The translations under genes were made by a program, and so were the position numbers. A model generated the notes under the pieces. That model was given only the letters and a program-made list of their open reading frames with translations, had not been told where the DNA came from and searched no databases. Positions 43,520 to 54,000 of a stretch of 64,000 nt of DNA are shown here, one piece after another (the stretch's first letter is position 1; every line of letters starts with the position of its first letter). The DNA is from Fulvivirga sp. (GTDB lineage Bacteria; Bacteroidota; Bacteroidia; Cytophagales; Cyclobacteriaceae): NCBI GenBank assembly GCA_028280565.1, contig JANQLQ010000006.1, forward strand, positions 1 to 64,000. Reading direction: 5' to 3'.

Positions 43520-46050
43520 GGGCGATCGTTGTACGTGTCGTAGACCGATAAAAATGAGAGCTCTCCTATCTTGTCTCCATCCCTTACATCGTAGTACAGG
43601 GTAGTGGGTTCATAAGGTACCAAGTCAAAAAAGTTATCGGATAAGTTGCCCGTTGCCCCTTCTAAATGAACGTAAAGATTTTTTACAAAAGTTGACGACA
43701 CCAGGTCGATGGAGATCCTACCCTCCTCTTCGGAGAGTTTATAGTCTATGGCCGGTTTAGGGAGGTCTATATCTCGTATTTTCGCAGGGTAGAAAATGTT
43801 TTTGCTCACTGGTTTATCTTCTATCGTCAAGGTCATCACACAGCAAAACGGCAAGCTAGGTATTTTTCCTATTTCCTCTCTTAAGACCTCTGCGCTAGCG
43901 TTTGGCTCCAGGGCCAAAGGCAATTGTTTCCCACTGATCGGCATTCCTTTACGATCTTTCCATGCCAGTGTAAGCAAGGCTTTTTCCTCTTTTAAGCTGT
44001 CACTTACCACGTAGAATGATACTGTACCGCCTTCCATGTGGGCCAGCACCAGGTAGGTAGAAAAGGATCGCTTGGCTTGGTAATGGAGGGCCTTCCACTT
44101 TCCATAATAATCAATTCCTGACCATGAGGCTACCGGCCAGCAATCATTTAATTGCCAGTACAACGACCCCATACAAAAAGGTTTGGCCTTACGGTGTGCT
44201 TCAAAAGCAACTTTGAGCCCCTCGGCTTGAACGACCTGGCCCAGGTAGAGAAAGCTTTCAAAGTCTTTAGGTGAGCGGTAATAGTTAAGAATGGTTTCAC
44301 TGATGATCCGATTTCCACGAGGATGCTTCTGGTGTAATTTCATGGAGGCAGAATCCACATGCTGGTCTTTCAGTGGGATGTATTTGTTCACAGAGGCCTG
44401 CAAAGGGAACGATTGGAAACCATATTCACTCATAAAACGTGGTACTCTTTGGCTGTAAGCCTCAAAGTCCTCTTCCCCATGCCACACTCCCCAATAATGG
44501 TTATCGCCCCGGCTATCGTCCGACACTACTTCCCAATGGCCAATGGGGCTTGATGGAAGGTAGAAACGCGAGGGATCAAGATCCGACACAATGCCGGGAA
44601 GCAACTGGCGAAAAAGTGAGTGATACTCCGCTTTCAACTTTTCGTATTGTTGATCAGTGTAACCGAATTTGCTTTGCCAGCCCCATTTTTCGATACCCAT
44701 CTCAATTTCGTTATTCCCGCACCATAACGCCAGGCAAGCATGATTGCGTAACCTTTTAATATTGTAAACCGCTTCTGTCTTAATATTATCTAAGAACTCG
44801 TAGGTGCCGGGGTACAAGGTGCATGCAAACATAAAGTCTTGCCAGATGAGTATACCCTTCTCGTCGGCGAGCTGGTAGAAGTAGTCATCTTCATAGGTGC
44901 CTCCTCCCCATACGCGAAGCATATTCATAGAAGCCTGTGTGACATCACGAAAAAGTTGGTCGTACTTTTCCTTGGTTTGCCGGGGAAGAAAGCTATCCGG
45001 GGGAATATAATTAGCGCCTTTCATAAAGACCGGCTGCCCGTTTACTTTAAGGTAAAAGGATTCTCCAAAATGGTCGTGTTCATTGATCACTTCCACCGTA
45101 CGTAGTCCAACCCGTTCGGAGGTAGCATGAACAAGTGAATCTCCTAGGATCAATTCGATTTCAAAACCGTATAAGTGGGCTTCCCCTAAGCCATTAGGCC
45201 ACCAACGTTTGGGATCCGAAAGGGTTACGGACAGGGTCGTCCGATTCAGCCCTAGTTTAAAAACACCTTCCCAATGGCCATTTACTGATACCTGGTCCGA
45301 ATGGACTACCAGCTTTCCATGGGTTTCTTCAAGGATATCTACCTCCACGTCAAAATCCAGCTTAACTTGGGTGTCACTAAGCCAATGTTGCTTCACATGT
45401 ACGTTTGAGATCCTGCCTTTGTTTATGTGCTGCAGGTATACAGGTCTCCAGATCCCCGAGGTCACAAAACGTGGTCCCCAGTCCCATCCGAAGTGATAAG
45501 GCGCTTTACGAGCAAATACGCTAAGTTTATCTGTGGACCTGTCGTTTTCCGCCGGGTAAATTATTCCTATTTTTTCCTTCTGATCCCGGTTTTCAAGGAT
45601 AGGGGAACGGAAGAGGACCAATAGCTCATTTTCACCATACAACAGGTACTCTTTACAAGGTACCCGGTGAGCTATGAACATATTTTCAGACTTTAGGATC
45701 ATTTGCCCGTTCAAGAACACCTCGCAGTAGGTATCTAACCCTTCAAATACTAACTCGATCTCGCTACACTGCAGGGACTCCGGTTCTATTTTGAATACAC
45801 ACTTATACTCCCAGTTTTTCTCTTCGATCCACTGTACGTGTTCTTCATTTTCACCAAAAAACGGATCTTCGATCTTAGCATGATGTAAAAGATCGGTAAA
45901 GTTGCATCCCGGTACTAGTGCTTCAAGCCATTCATCGCTGCCCTCTTGCCTAAAGCACCACCCCTCGTGAAGTAAAAACGGGTTGATATTGGTATTTCGA
46001 TACTCCCCTATGGTGATCCCGTTGTTTTCCCGCTTGATTTTTTCGAGCAT
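43516..46050 (-). CDS. GH2 beta-mannosidase, cytoplasmic
   Basis: Beta-mannosidase removes the core beta-1,4-mannose from GlcNAc. No signal peptide is visible (MLEKIKRENNGITIGEYRN). The GH2 sugar-binding and Ig-like domains precede a TIM barrel with MLRVWGGGTYEDDYFYQLAD, acid/base Glu448 in ALWCGNNEIEMG and nucleophile Glu542 in RFMSEYGFQSFP. HFGWDWGPRF and LRNHACLALWCGN match bacterial and lysosomal beta-mannosidases, not galactosidases. The end overlaps the symporter start by four bases and the gene starts one base after the asparaginase stop, so import and cleavage are co-expressed. Confidence 0.95.
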   Translation of the reverse strand: MLEKIKRENNGITIGEYRNTNINPFLLHEGWCFRQEGSDEWLEALVPGCNFTDLLHHAKIEDPFFGENEEHVQWIEEKNWEYKCVFKIEPESLQCSEIELVFEGLDTYCEVFLNGQMILKSENMFIAHRVPCKEYLLYGENELLVLFRSPILENRDQKEKIGIIYPAENDRSTDKLSVFARKAPYHFGWDWGPRFVTSGIWRPVYLQHINKGRISNVHVKQHWLSDTQVKLDFDVEVDILEETHGKLVVHSDQVSVNGHWEGVFKLGLNRTTLSVTLSDPKRWWPNGLGEAHLYGFEIELILGDSLVHATSERVGLRTVEVINEHDHFGESFYLKVNGQPVFMKGANYIPPDSFLPRQTKEKYDQLFRDVTQASMNMLRVWGGGTYEDDYFYQLADEKGILIWQDFMFACTLYPGTYEFLDNIKTEAVYNIKRLRNHACLALWCGNNEIEMGIEKWGWQSKFGYTDQQYEKLKAEYHSLFRQLLPGIVSDLDPSRFYLPSSPIGHWEVVSDDSRGDNHYWGVWHGEEDFEAYSQRVPRFMSEYGFQSFPLQASVNKYIPLKDQHVDSASMKLHQKHPRGNRIISETILNYYRSPKDFESFLYLGQVVQAEGLKVAFEAHRKAKPFCMGSLYWQLNDCWPVASWSGIDYYGKWKALHYQAKRSFSTYLVLAHMEGGTVSFYVVSDSLKEEKALLTLAWKDRKGMPISGKQLPLALEPNASAEVLREEIGKIPSLPFCCVMTLTIEDKPVSKNIFYPAKIRDIDLPKPAIDYKLSEEEGRISIDLVSSTFVKNLYVHLEGATGNLSDNFFDLVPYEPTTLYYDVRDGDKIGELSFLSVYDTYNDRP

Positions 46051-46051
46051 G

Positions 46052-47032
46052 CTACTTTTTAATTAGGTAGCGAGCTTCTGCCAGCTCTTCTACGGTATCA
46101 CTTTTAAGGGCATAGGTAAACCCTTTTTGCACACTATAGGCGCCGGTTTGTCCGTTTTTATCCATAGCCATAAAACCTACTTGGAAACCTTGCAGGTTTT
46201 GTTGTTTTTTGATCATCCTATTCACGATGGTTTCACATGCTTCTTGCGGGGTTTTCCCATATCGCATGGCTTCTACCACCATAGCGCTGCCGGCCGTTCT
46301 TATGACTTCCTCCCCCAAACCTGTAGCACATGCCCCTCCTACTTCGCCATCGATAAATAGCCCTGCACCTATAATCGGCGAATCCCCGACGCGTCCGTGC
46401 ATTTTCCAAGCCGCCCCGCTGGTGGTACAAGCGCCTGCCATTACCCCTTTTTCATCAATGGCCAACGTGCTGATGGTATCATGATTTTCTATATTGATAA
46501 GAGGCTTGTAGTCAGAAGTTTTTAACCATTCTTGGTAGTCTTTTTTAGCGGCTCTTGTTAATAGCTCCTCTTCTTTGAACCCGTTTTGCAAGGCAAACTG
46601 TTTCGCACCTTGTCCCACGAGCATGATATGCGGGGTTTCTTCCATTACCTTCCTAGCTACGGCTATAGGGTTTTTAATATCCTGTAAAAACGCTACGGCG
46701 CCACAGGCACCGTCTGCTTTCATGATACAGGCGTCCAAGGTCACTTTACCCTCACGATCGGGGTACCCTCCTATCCCTACTGTTCTCACTTTTGGATCAG
46801 ACTCTACCTCCATTACGCCTTTTTCTACAGCATCCAATGCGGAACGGCCTTTTTTGAGCAGGTCAAAACCTACGGTATTGGCTGCAACGCCATGGTCCCA
46901 TGTGGACATAATGATAGGCCAGCGCCGAGTTTGTAGAGGACCAGCTAGTGATACCGGTGAGGACGCCACTGCAGAAACCCCAAGAGCGCTTGTTCTCATA
47001 AATCTACGCCGGTCCATTTTATACTTAGTCAT
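46052..47032 (-). CDS. Glycosylasparaginase (N4-(beta-N-acetylglucosaminyl)-L-asparaginase), Tat-exported
   Basis: This Ntn hydrolase splits GlcNAc-Asn. It is made as a precursor that cuts itself before a catalytic threonine, here Thr186 in ENHDTISTLAI; the His-Asp-Thr site is the same as in the flavobacterial and human enzymes. Downstream GRVGDSPIIGAGLFIDGEVG carries the substrate loop. An N-terminal twin-arginine signal (MDRRRFMRTSALGVSA) indicates folded export to the periplasm. Two starts (47032 and 47017) keep it. It heads the operon and works on the stub left when GH85, rather than PNGase F, has acted and the peptide has been degraded. Confidence 0.95.
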   Translation of the reverse strand: MTKYKMDRRRFMRTSALGVSAVASSPVSLAGPLQTRRWPIIMSTWDHGVAANTVGFDLLKKGRSALDAVEKGVMEVESDPKVRTVGIGGYPDREGKVTLDACIMKADGACGAVAFLQDIKNPIAVARKVMEETPHIMLVGQGAKQFALQNGFKEEELLTRAAKKDYQEWLKTSDYKPLINIENHDTISTLAIDEKGVMAGACTTSGAAWKMHGRVGDSPIIGAGLFIDGEVGGACATGLGEEVIRTAGSAMVVEAMRYGKTPQEACETIVNRMIKKQQNLQGFQVGFMAMDKNGQTGAYSVQKGFTYALKSDTVEELAEARYLIKK

Positions 47033-47366
47033 GATTTGAAAAAAATGTTACGTTTGAGTGTTTGTTTTTGAGCATTTCATCAAGCCCTGGCGTGTACGAA
47101 CACTCCATCATGGCAAAGGCAAATACCCGGGCAAACCACCTCTCATTGGAAAACACTTCGACTTTCATTTTTATGCACATTTATAATTAAGCACAAAAGA
47201 CAAAAAACGCAAAATATATGAGAAATACGAAGAATTTCATGCAAAAATATAATCTCACATGCAACAAAAGCTCATTAAAACGCACAAAACACTTATTTTC
47301 GTGCAAAAAAAAGAAGGATTTACCTATATTTAAATAATATCCGTAAACTGATAGATCTCTTACACC
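47033..47366. promoter_or_regulatory. Divergent promoter region of the N-glycan operon
   Basis: This 334-bp gap separates the asparaginase-led operon from the FG-GAP gene at 47367. It is AT-rich and carries repeated TGCA/CGCA-A motifs (see 47171-47312). A 68-codon minus frame here reads through the AT-rich promoter and is not a likely gene. Promoters for both directions should lie here. Confidence 0.6.
47171..47312. promoter_or_regulatory. Phased GCA-A direct repeats, candidate operators
   Basis: Short motifs of the type (T/C)GCA(C)AAA appear with the G of 'GCA' at 47241, 47261, 47282 and 47303: spacing 20, 21 and 21 bases, two helical turns. Examples are TTTCATGCAAAAA (47235), CATGCAACAAAA (47258) and CGTGCAAAAAAAA (47300). 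Further copies are at 47175, 47191 and 47209. The same motif lies upstream of susC. Operator function is inferred. Confidence 0.5.
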
Positions 47367-49412
47367 ATGTCTTCGCTCGCTCTGAACGCTCATAAGATAA
47401 AAATCATAGTATTACAATTGAGCATATTGATCGGCTATAGTACCGCATCAAGCCTAGCACAGTCTTTCAAGGAAATAAGCGAGAGTACAGGCATCACCCA
47501 TTACCAGCATGATCCTTACTACATAAGTGGTGGGGTAGCTATATTTGACTTTAACAACGATGGGTATGAGGACCTTTACTTTACCGGTGGTTTAAAACCA
47601 GGCAAACTCTATGAAAATGTGGGCTCTGCGTCCTTTGTAGATGTAAGTGATATTATAGACTCTGATGTTTTAAAAACTGCTTTCACCCAGGGTGTGGCCA
47701 TTGGGGATGTTAATAATGACGGATACGATGATATCTTTATCACTACACACAAAGGATATGGGAATATTCTTTTGCTCAATTTCGAAGGAAAACGATTTAT
47801 TGATGCATCTGGCTCACTTAAAAGTAACTTGCGGAACGTTTGGAGTACTTCAGCAACGATGGCCGATGTAGATATGGATGGCGACCTGGACATTTATGTG
47901 GGGAACTTTGTGGACTACAACACTGAAAGTTTCAAGGATGAGTCCATCAGCGCTACCATACCCAATTCACTTTACATCAACAAAAATGGCTCCTTTATCG
48001 ATGAAGCTGCGGGATTCAACGTGGCCAATGAGGGATCAACACTGGCGGTAAGTTTTACGGACGTCAATAATGACAGTTATCCCGACCTTTATGTCGGCAA
48101 TGATCATGGGAAACGTTTTTCCCCAAATGCATTATACATAAATAACCCATCAGGAAATACTTTTGAAAGAGCCCCGGCTGAAATGGGAGCGGATGTAGCT
48201 ATTAATTCTATGGGAATTGCCATTGGGGATTATGACGAGGACGAAGACTTAGATTACTATATTACCCACATATGGGATAATGTCTTACTGAACAACAATT
48301 TTAATCTTACAAAGAGTTTTTCGGACCAATCTTTAGCCCAAGCCGTACCTTCCAGGAGCGGTATCAGTTGGGGAACTGTCTTTTTTGACTATAACAATGA
48401 TACCTATCTCGACCTGTACGTGGCTAACGGGGATATGCTAGGCATAGATATTCCACAGGAAAATATCCTTTACCAAAGAAAAAATGGAAAATACATCAAA
48501 GTATCAAATATAGAAGGCGTTGCAGATGTATCCCGTTGTAGAGGAGTTGCCTCCGGTGATATTGATAACGACGGGCAAGTAGACCTCGCCGTGGTGGCCG
48601 TTTCAGCAGAAGATGACTATTCAGTCAATAACTCTATCTATCAAAATAAAAATAACTCTACAGGGCATTGGGTAAAAGTGAAACTGGAAGGATCGACAAG
48701 TAACAGGAATGGTTATGGGAGTTGGGTAAAAGTGTTTGCCGGGGATCGGGTCTTTACAAAAGAGGTAGACGGGGGTTCAAGTTATCTATCTCATAACTCC
48801 TCCATTCTCCATTTTGGTTTAGGCCAAACCCAAACTATTGACAGTATGGAAGTGCGATGGCCGGGGGGACACAAAGAACTATACCGGTCATTAGCGGCGG
48901 ACAGGTTGATTTACTTACGGGAAGGTGATAACGCATATTATGTGTATCATAACATGCTTGAAAAAGAATGTGAAAAAGACTCCGTGCTTATCTTAGGAGA
49001 ATATAGGACCTTACCCGGTTTTTACAGGGACACGATCCAAAACGAGGCTTTCAAAGAGATCCATACTACTTTGCTCAGGTCTCCAAGACTGAAGCTTGCC
49101 AAATGTAATAATAACGACGAAAAGCTGGAAGAATCAAAAGACATCGCAATATATCCTAACCCCTTCGATGATGATCTTTCGATCATGATGCGCAAAATGG
49201 GAGATTATGATGCCATTACTATTCATATCATTGGGTCTACCGGTAACCAGGTGTTGAAACTAGCTGTAACACCTCGTATGATAGAAGGTAATACGATCAA
49301 AATAACCGGTGATATCCTCAAAAGGCTGGGTCCCGGTCTATATCTCGTAAATATTTATGCAGGCCCCGACGGGGAAAATGTCTTATTTTCAGAAAAGATC
49401 TTGAGGTATTGA
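47367..49412 (+). CDS. FG-GAP/ASPIC-UnbV protein with T9SS sorting domain
   Basis: A signal peptide (IGYSTASSLAQ) is followed by at least seven FG-GAP/VCBS calcium-loop repeats: DFNNDGYEDLYFTGG, DVNNDGYDDIFITT, DVDMDGDLDIYVGN, DVNNDSYPDLYVGND, DYDEDEDLDYYIT, DYNNDTYLDLYVAN, DIDNDGQVDLAVV. These form a beta propeller (about 30-430). An ASPIC/UnbV domain follows (NGYGSWVKVF to HFGLGQTQTIDSMEVRWPGG, about 440-520). The C-terminal 85 residues (IAIYPNPFDDDLSI to VLFSEKILRY) are a type-A T9SS sorting signal, so the protein is secreted or attached to the surface. It is divergent from the asparaginase operon. A glycoprotein-binding role is a guess. Confidence 0.88.
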   Translation: MSSLALNAHKIKIIVLQLSILIGYSTASSLAQSFKEISESTGITHYQHDPYYISGGVAIFDFNNDGYEDLYFTGGLKPGKLYENVGSASFVDVSDIIDSDVLKTAFTQGVAIGDVNNDGYDDIFITTHKGYGNILLLNFEGKRFIDASGSLKSNLRNVWSTSATMADVDMDGDLDIYVGNFVDYNTESFKDESISATIPNSLYINKNGSFIDEAAGFNVANEGSTLAVSFTDVNNDSYPDLYVGNDHGKRFSPNALYINNPSGNTFERAPAEMGADVAINSMGIAIGDYDEDEDLDYYITHIWDNVLLNNNFNLTKSFSDQSLAQAVPSRSGISWGTVFFDYNNDTYLDLYVANGDMLGIDIPQENILYQRKNGKYIKVSNIEGVADVSRCRGVASGDIDNDGQVDLAVVAVSAEDDYSVNNSIYQNKNNSTGHWVKVKLEGSTSNRNGYGSWVKVFAGDRVFTKEVDGGSSYLSHNSSILHFGLGQTQTIDSMEVRWPGGHKELYRSLAADRLIYLREGDNAYYVYHNMLEKECEKDSVLILGEYRTLPGFYRDTIQNEAFKEIHTTLLRSPRLKLAKCNNNDEKLEESKDIAIYPNPFDDDLSIMMRKMGDYDAITIHIIGSTGNQVLKLAVTPRMIEGNTIKITGDILKRLGPGLYLVNIYAGPDGENVLFSEKILRY

Positions 49413-49417
49413 TCTTT

Positions 49418-50971
49418 CTATTGGCGGGTCAACTGGTTTTCTAAGATCAATACCTCCGTACCTTCCTTATCCCATGTATTACGAATGGCAGAGGGTACCG
49501 GTACCGGTGAAGCATGGAATGCTCCCATGAGCAGGTCCATATCTCCATCTTGGTCTATATCTGCTTTTTCCAACGTTATGGAATGGGTGGGCACCTCCAA
49601 ACGCAGCGTTTTTAGGATAAATTGGTAGTTTTCTCCTTTGCTATTGTTTTGTAGGTAGATGAAGTTTTCATGGGGTAGATTTTCATAATCCGGGAAGGTG
49701 GCCAGGATTGCAAAATCAAGATCACCGTCTTGATCAAAATCATCTGCCTGCAGCCGGGTAGTTCCATAAATGGGAACAAAGTGTGCTTCTTTAAAATTAT
49801 TGTCCCCATCGTTTAAATGGATCCTAAGCCCGTGATAAGGCTTGGTAAAGTATGAATAATCTGCATTATCACCTTGTACCGTTATGATATCGTGGTATCC
49901 ATCGCCATTGAAGTCTAGCACTTCCATATCAGAAGACCCGTAGTGTGGCGGAAACCGGAGAACTCTTTCTGCTTTGAACTGCAAATTTTCCTGCTGGTAG
50001 AGAACGTACACACTTTCATCACTTTGGGCAAACAATACTACAATATCATCTCTCCCATCTTTATTCATATCCTGGATGGCAGCTTTTATAGATCCGGGTT
50101 GGTTGATCTCAAAGATGGAATTATACTTTTTCCCCGAAAGGCGATAGATATTGAAGCTACCTGTGAAATTACCGAAATTACACACCACTATTTCGTCTGT
50201 CCCATCTCCATCAAAATCATGAAAATCAGCATATACAGGCCTTTTTAAGTTGGGGATAAGTACCCTCAGTGAGTCTTTATTGATGGGCGATGTCATAAAT
50301 CCCTGGGACTTATCTGAGGGGAATAAAAACCCTATTTCGGTCATTGCCTTCCACTCCTTTGTAAAATCAAAATCTATGACCGGGCTCTTAGTGGAAAATG
50401 AACGGACTCGCCCTTGATCCTTATTCCATATATGTACACGGTTAAACCCATCTCCTATCCACAGTTCTCCCTGGGAGGGTTCATGTTTTAGCCCGGTCAC
50501 CATCGAGGTATTGGCCCCGGTAGCTATCGTATGTTTTGTGGCATGAAAGAGTTCGATACTTTCACTCCTGCCCTTTCGGTGTAATTCGGAAGGGATAGAA
50601 TCTGGGGAATGTTCAAGATAATAGTCAACAATAGTGGCCCAATGTGCCGAATCGATACGAGGTTCGAGGGGGTAAATACCGGCTTCCTTCAATAACTGGG
50701 CCTCCCCTGGGTCTAGCTGTGAATAAGGATCTAAATAAGGCCGGTAAACACCTAAAAACTCTCCCATCTTAGGCAAAACATAATCCCTCCAATAATACCT
50801 GGGGATAGACCGTGCGCTGGGCGTTAAATGACAAGAGCCACAATAGCCTTGAACAAGGCTTTCGGCCGTTTCTTGCTGATCTTTAGTATCATTCCCCTTA
50901 AAAATCCATAGTGTAGGGATCACACCTGCCACAATGACAACGACTAAAATTATCCCAGTACGTTTTCTCAT
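49418..50971 (-). CDS. FG-GAP propeller protein with N-terminal c-type heme motif
   Basis: An N-terminal membrane segment (about 6-24) precedes QGYCGSCHLTP, a single CxxCH (Cys44, Cys47, His48). LPKMGEF offers a possible distal methionine, and a short helical domain runs to about 120. A seven-blade-type propeller follows, with Asp-rich repeats such as DFDGDGTDEIVVCNFG, DMNKDGRDDIVVLF, DFNGDGYHDIITVQG, DFDQDGDLDFAIL and DIDQDGDMDLLMGAF. It converges with the T9SS-tailed gene (stops 5 bp apart) and lies 104 bp downstream of the 1095-residue paralog. I know no studied homologue. I chose the ATG at 50971. Confidence 0.85.
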   Translation of the reverse strand: MRKRTGIILVVVIVAGVIPTLWIFKGNDTKDQQETAESLVQGYCGSCHLTPSARSIPRYYWRDYVLPKMGEFLGVYRPYLDPYSQLDPGEAQLLKEAGIYPLEPRIDSAHWATIVDYYLEHSPDSIPSELHRKGRSESIELFHATKHTIATGANTSMVTGLKHEPSQGELWIGDGFNRVHIWNKDQGRVRSFSTKSPVIDFDFTKEWKAMTEIGFLFPSDKSQGFMTSPINKDSLRVLIPNLKRPVYADFHDFDGDGTDEIVVCNFGNFTGSFNIYRLSGKKYNSIFEINQPGSIKAAIQDMNKDGRDDIVVLFAQSDESVYVLYQQENLQFKAERVLRFPPHYGSSDMEVLDFNGDGYHDIITVQGDNADYSYFTKPYHGLRIHLNDGDNNFKEAHFVPIYGTTRLQADDFDQDGDLDFAILATFPDYENLPHENFIYLQNNSKGENYQFILKTLRLEVPTHSITLEKADIDQDGDMDLLMGAFHASPVPVPSAIRNTWDKEGTEVLILENQLTRQ

Positions 50972-51075
50972 ATGCGTGATTTTGAGTGTCAAATTATCAT
51001 AACATGATCATCGAAAAGGCGTATCCTGTCCTGGCGGACATTCACTAAGCTCATAATTGATGGGCTCGTTCCTAG

Positions 51076-54000
51076 TCATTTGTTTTGCACATACCATTTT
51101 GCCTGCCCATTGTTGACGATAAAAAGTAGTCCTCCCGGTATTTTTATCAATTCTCGTACATCGCCTTGAATGTTAAACCCAGAGCGGTATTGGGGTACAT
51201 ATTCAAATGCCCCGCCCTCTTTACCCATAAGGAGTACACCGTTATTGCCAGTATATTTTCCAGTCCTTACCTTGGATTTAGAAAGGTTACCCGCTAAAAG
51301 TAGATCTTGGATATGATCACCATTAACATCCATAGATTGGATGGCGTATATCGGCGCAGCCTGTGCTTCTACAGGAAGTGGTTTGGATACAAGTTTTCCA
51401 TTTATATTCTCCAAGAAAAGAGATCTGAACTCATAAGCCTTTAAAACAGACGACTCGGATAGTTCTTGGGGAGTTAGTATTTCATTTATAGTGGCTTCGG
51501 CGTAGGCATTGTACGTTTGAAACCGCTTTTTGAAAGTTACCACTTGTCTTGAAAGCTCATCCAGTGAAGCGTAAGGCCAGCTCTTCCCTTGGATATAATA
51601 ATTCAATAGGGGATCGATCGAACCGTTGTTGTCATAATCATGGTACACCAGTGTAACCGGTTCTTGTAGGCTTGGCTTGACTTGGGAGTTCAGTCCAAAA
51701 TTACCAACCACAAAATCTGTATCACCATCTTGCTCAAAGTCAAAGGCATGTATTTTGTTCCACCATCCGTTAAGCCTTTGATCCAAATATTCTCCAGTTT
51801 TATCTAAAAAGCCACCTTGTTGATTTACAAGGATCTTGATGCCTATCCAATCCCCTACCAACACTAAATCCATCATTCCATCTGTATTGATGTCGACTGG
51901 GACCGCTTCCGAAATGATCCCAAGATGACCGGCAGAAGGCAATGCACTGGAAGTAAGATCACTGAATACTCCTTTACCGTTGTTTTTATAAATACGCGAG
52001 GGGTGATACCGAGGATAGTTACCGGGAATCACACCACCTCCTATAAAAAGATCCTTGCTCCCGTCACGATCTATGTCTATTGCGGTTACGCACGCTGAAT
52101 TCATATAGTGTCCCGGCAGTGTTCTTTGCAAAACCCATTTGCCAGCATCGTACAAGTATAGCCTATCCGCTAAATACATAGAATCCTCTAAAATTTCATA
52201 TCCTCCACTCGCTACGTATAGATCGTTGTCGCCATCGCCGTCAGCATCGAAGAAAGCAGCATCGACGTCTTCATACCCCCGTACTTCCTCGTTAAGGATA
52301 GTTATTTGTGTATAGCCATGATCCCGGTCCCCTATTTGATGATAGATCTTACCGGGTTGCCCCATAGCACCGCCTACAAAAAGATCATTTTGTCCATCCC
52401 CATCAACGTCTACATAAGCCACAGCCGGACCCTGTGTTGAATAGGCTTTTGGAAGCAGTGGTTGGACTTTGAAGTCATTGAAATCATTTTCAAGATGTTC
52501 TATGGGCTTCTTTAATTCCATCTCCGAGAACATGGTCTCCATTACTGGGGTAAGTTCTTGTGTGACTTTGGCATTCTTCTCTTCCAGCGTTACCAGCCGA
52601 TCTGCCTCCACTTGGTATAAGGTTTCCTTTTTACCGCTTATCCACTGCACGATTAAAGAGTCTACAGTAGCATTAGCGCCTAAACCAAAATGAAGAATAG
52701 GCTCTACCGACGACTGGAATCCGCGATAAGGATTAAGCTCTTTCTTTTGTAAGCGGCCCTCCACAAACACCGTCACTTTTGCACCAAGTCCAAAAGTGTT
52801 TTTCTTCTCACCTTTCAGTGTCACTTTTAGATAGTGGACGGATCCGTCTTGGGGTAGATTATTCCTGTAGATACTTACCGGTTGGTCAATATTGTTTATC
52901 ACAATATCCAGGTCCCCATCTGCGTCCAGGTCGGCCCAAGCTGCCCCGTTAGACAAGGTTTTTGCATCAAAGCCCCATTCCGAGGTTACGTCTTGGAATT
53001 GGAGATCTCCTTTGTATTGATACACATAATTATTTAGCTTGTTAGAAGGCATCTTTTCTAACATTTTCAAATAGGGGTCTGCATTGCTATCGGCCCGCGA
53101 GCGTTTCACCTGTTGGTCTGCTTTATAGTTCAAAAAGTCATTATTCGTGTAGTCTCTTTTATAGCCATTGGTCACCAGCAGGTCATCAAATCCATCATGA
53201 TTAAGATCTGCAAATAGCGCCGCCCAGCTCCAATCTGTATTCGAAATCCCGGAAAGCTGGCCTACTTCCGAAAACGTGTTGTTGCCGTTATTTAGATGGA
53301 GCATATTGCGCATGTATTGATAATGATAACCGGTCTTGACTTGGTTATCAAACAATTCGAAGTTATCCGGTCCAAAGAGTTGCTTTTGTCTTTTGTTGTC
53401 TCCCGGCAACATATCCAAGGTAAAGATGTCCATATGACCATCATGATTTAGGTCAACAATATCAGCTCCCATAGAAAAATTGGACATGTGAGAGAGCATG
53501 TCGTAGGAGCGATCCTGGAAATTACCTTTTTGATCATTGATGTATAACTTGTCGTTGTCTTTGTAATCGTTGCTAACGTAGATATCCGGCCAACCATCGT
53601 TATTGATATCGGAAACTACAATCCCCAAACCATAGTTAGAAGAAGGGCCGTAGATCCCTATTTCATCGGCTATTTCAGTAAATCGGCCGTTGTCATTTCT
53701 TAAAAACCGGTTTCCTACGTGTGGATACCGGGTCTTTTTATTCACAAAAAACATACTTTGTGAATTCGACAAATCTATCAAGGAGTGGTTCAAAGAAAAT
53801 ACATCAAGGTCTCCATCACGATCATAATCAAAAAATGCGGCGTGTGTTGAATAAGAATCGTCATTTAACATCAATGGTTTGGAGCTTTCGGTGAAGGTTA
53901 GGTTCCCATTATTGATGTACATAAGGTTTTCCCGGTTTTCAGCATTCAAATCTGCGGACCTGCAAACATAAATATCTAGCCAGCCATCACCATTAATGTC

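Noticed and set aside
47187-47393. 68-codon minus frame in the divergent promoter
   Set aside because: Phe-rich translation of an AT-rich regulatory region containing phased motifs; overlaps the FG-GAP start.
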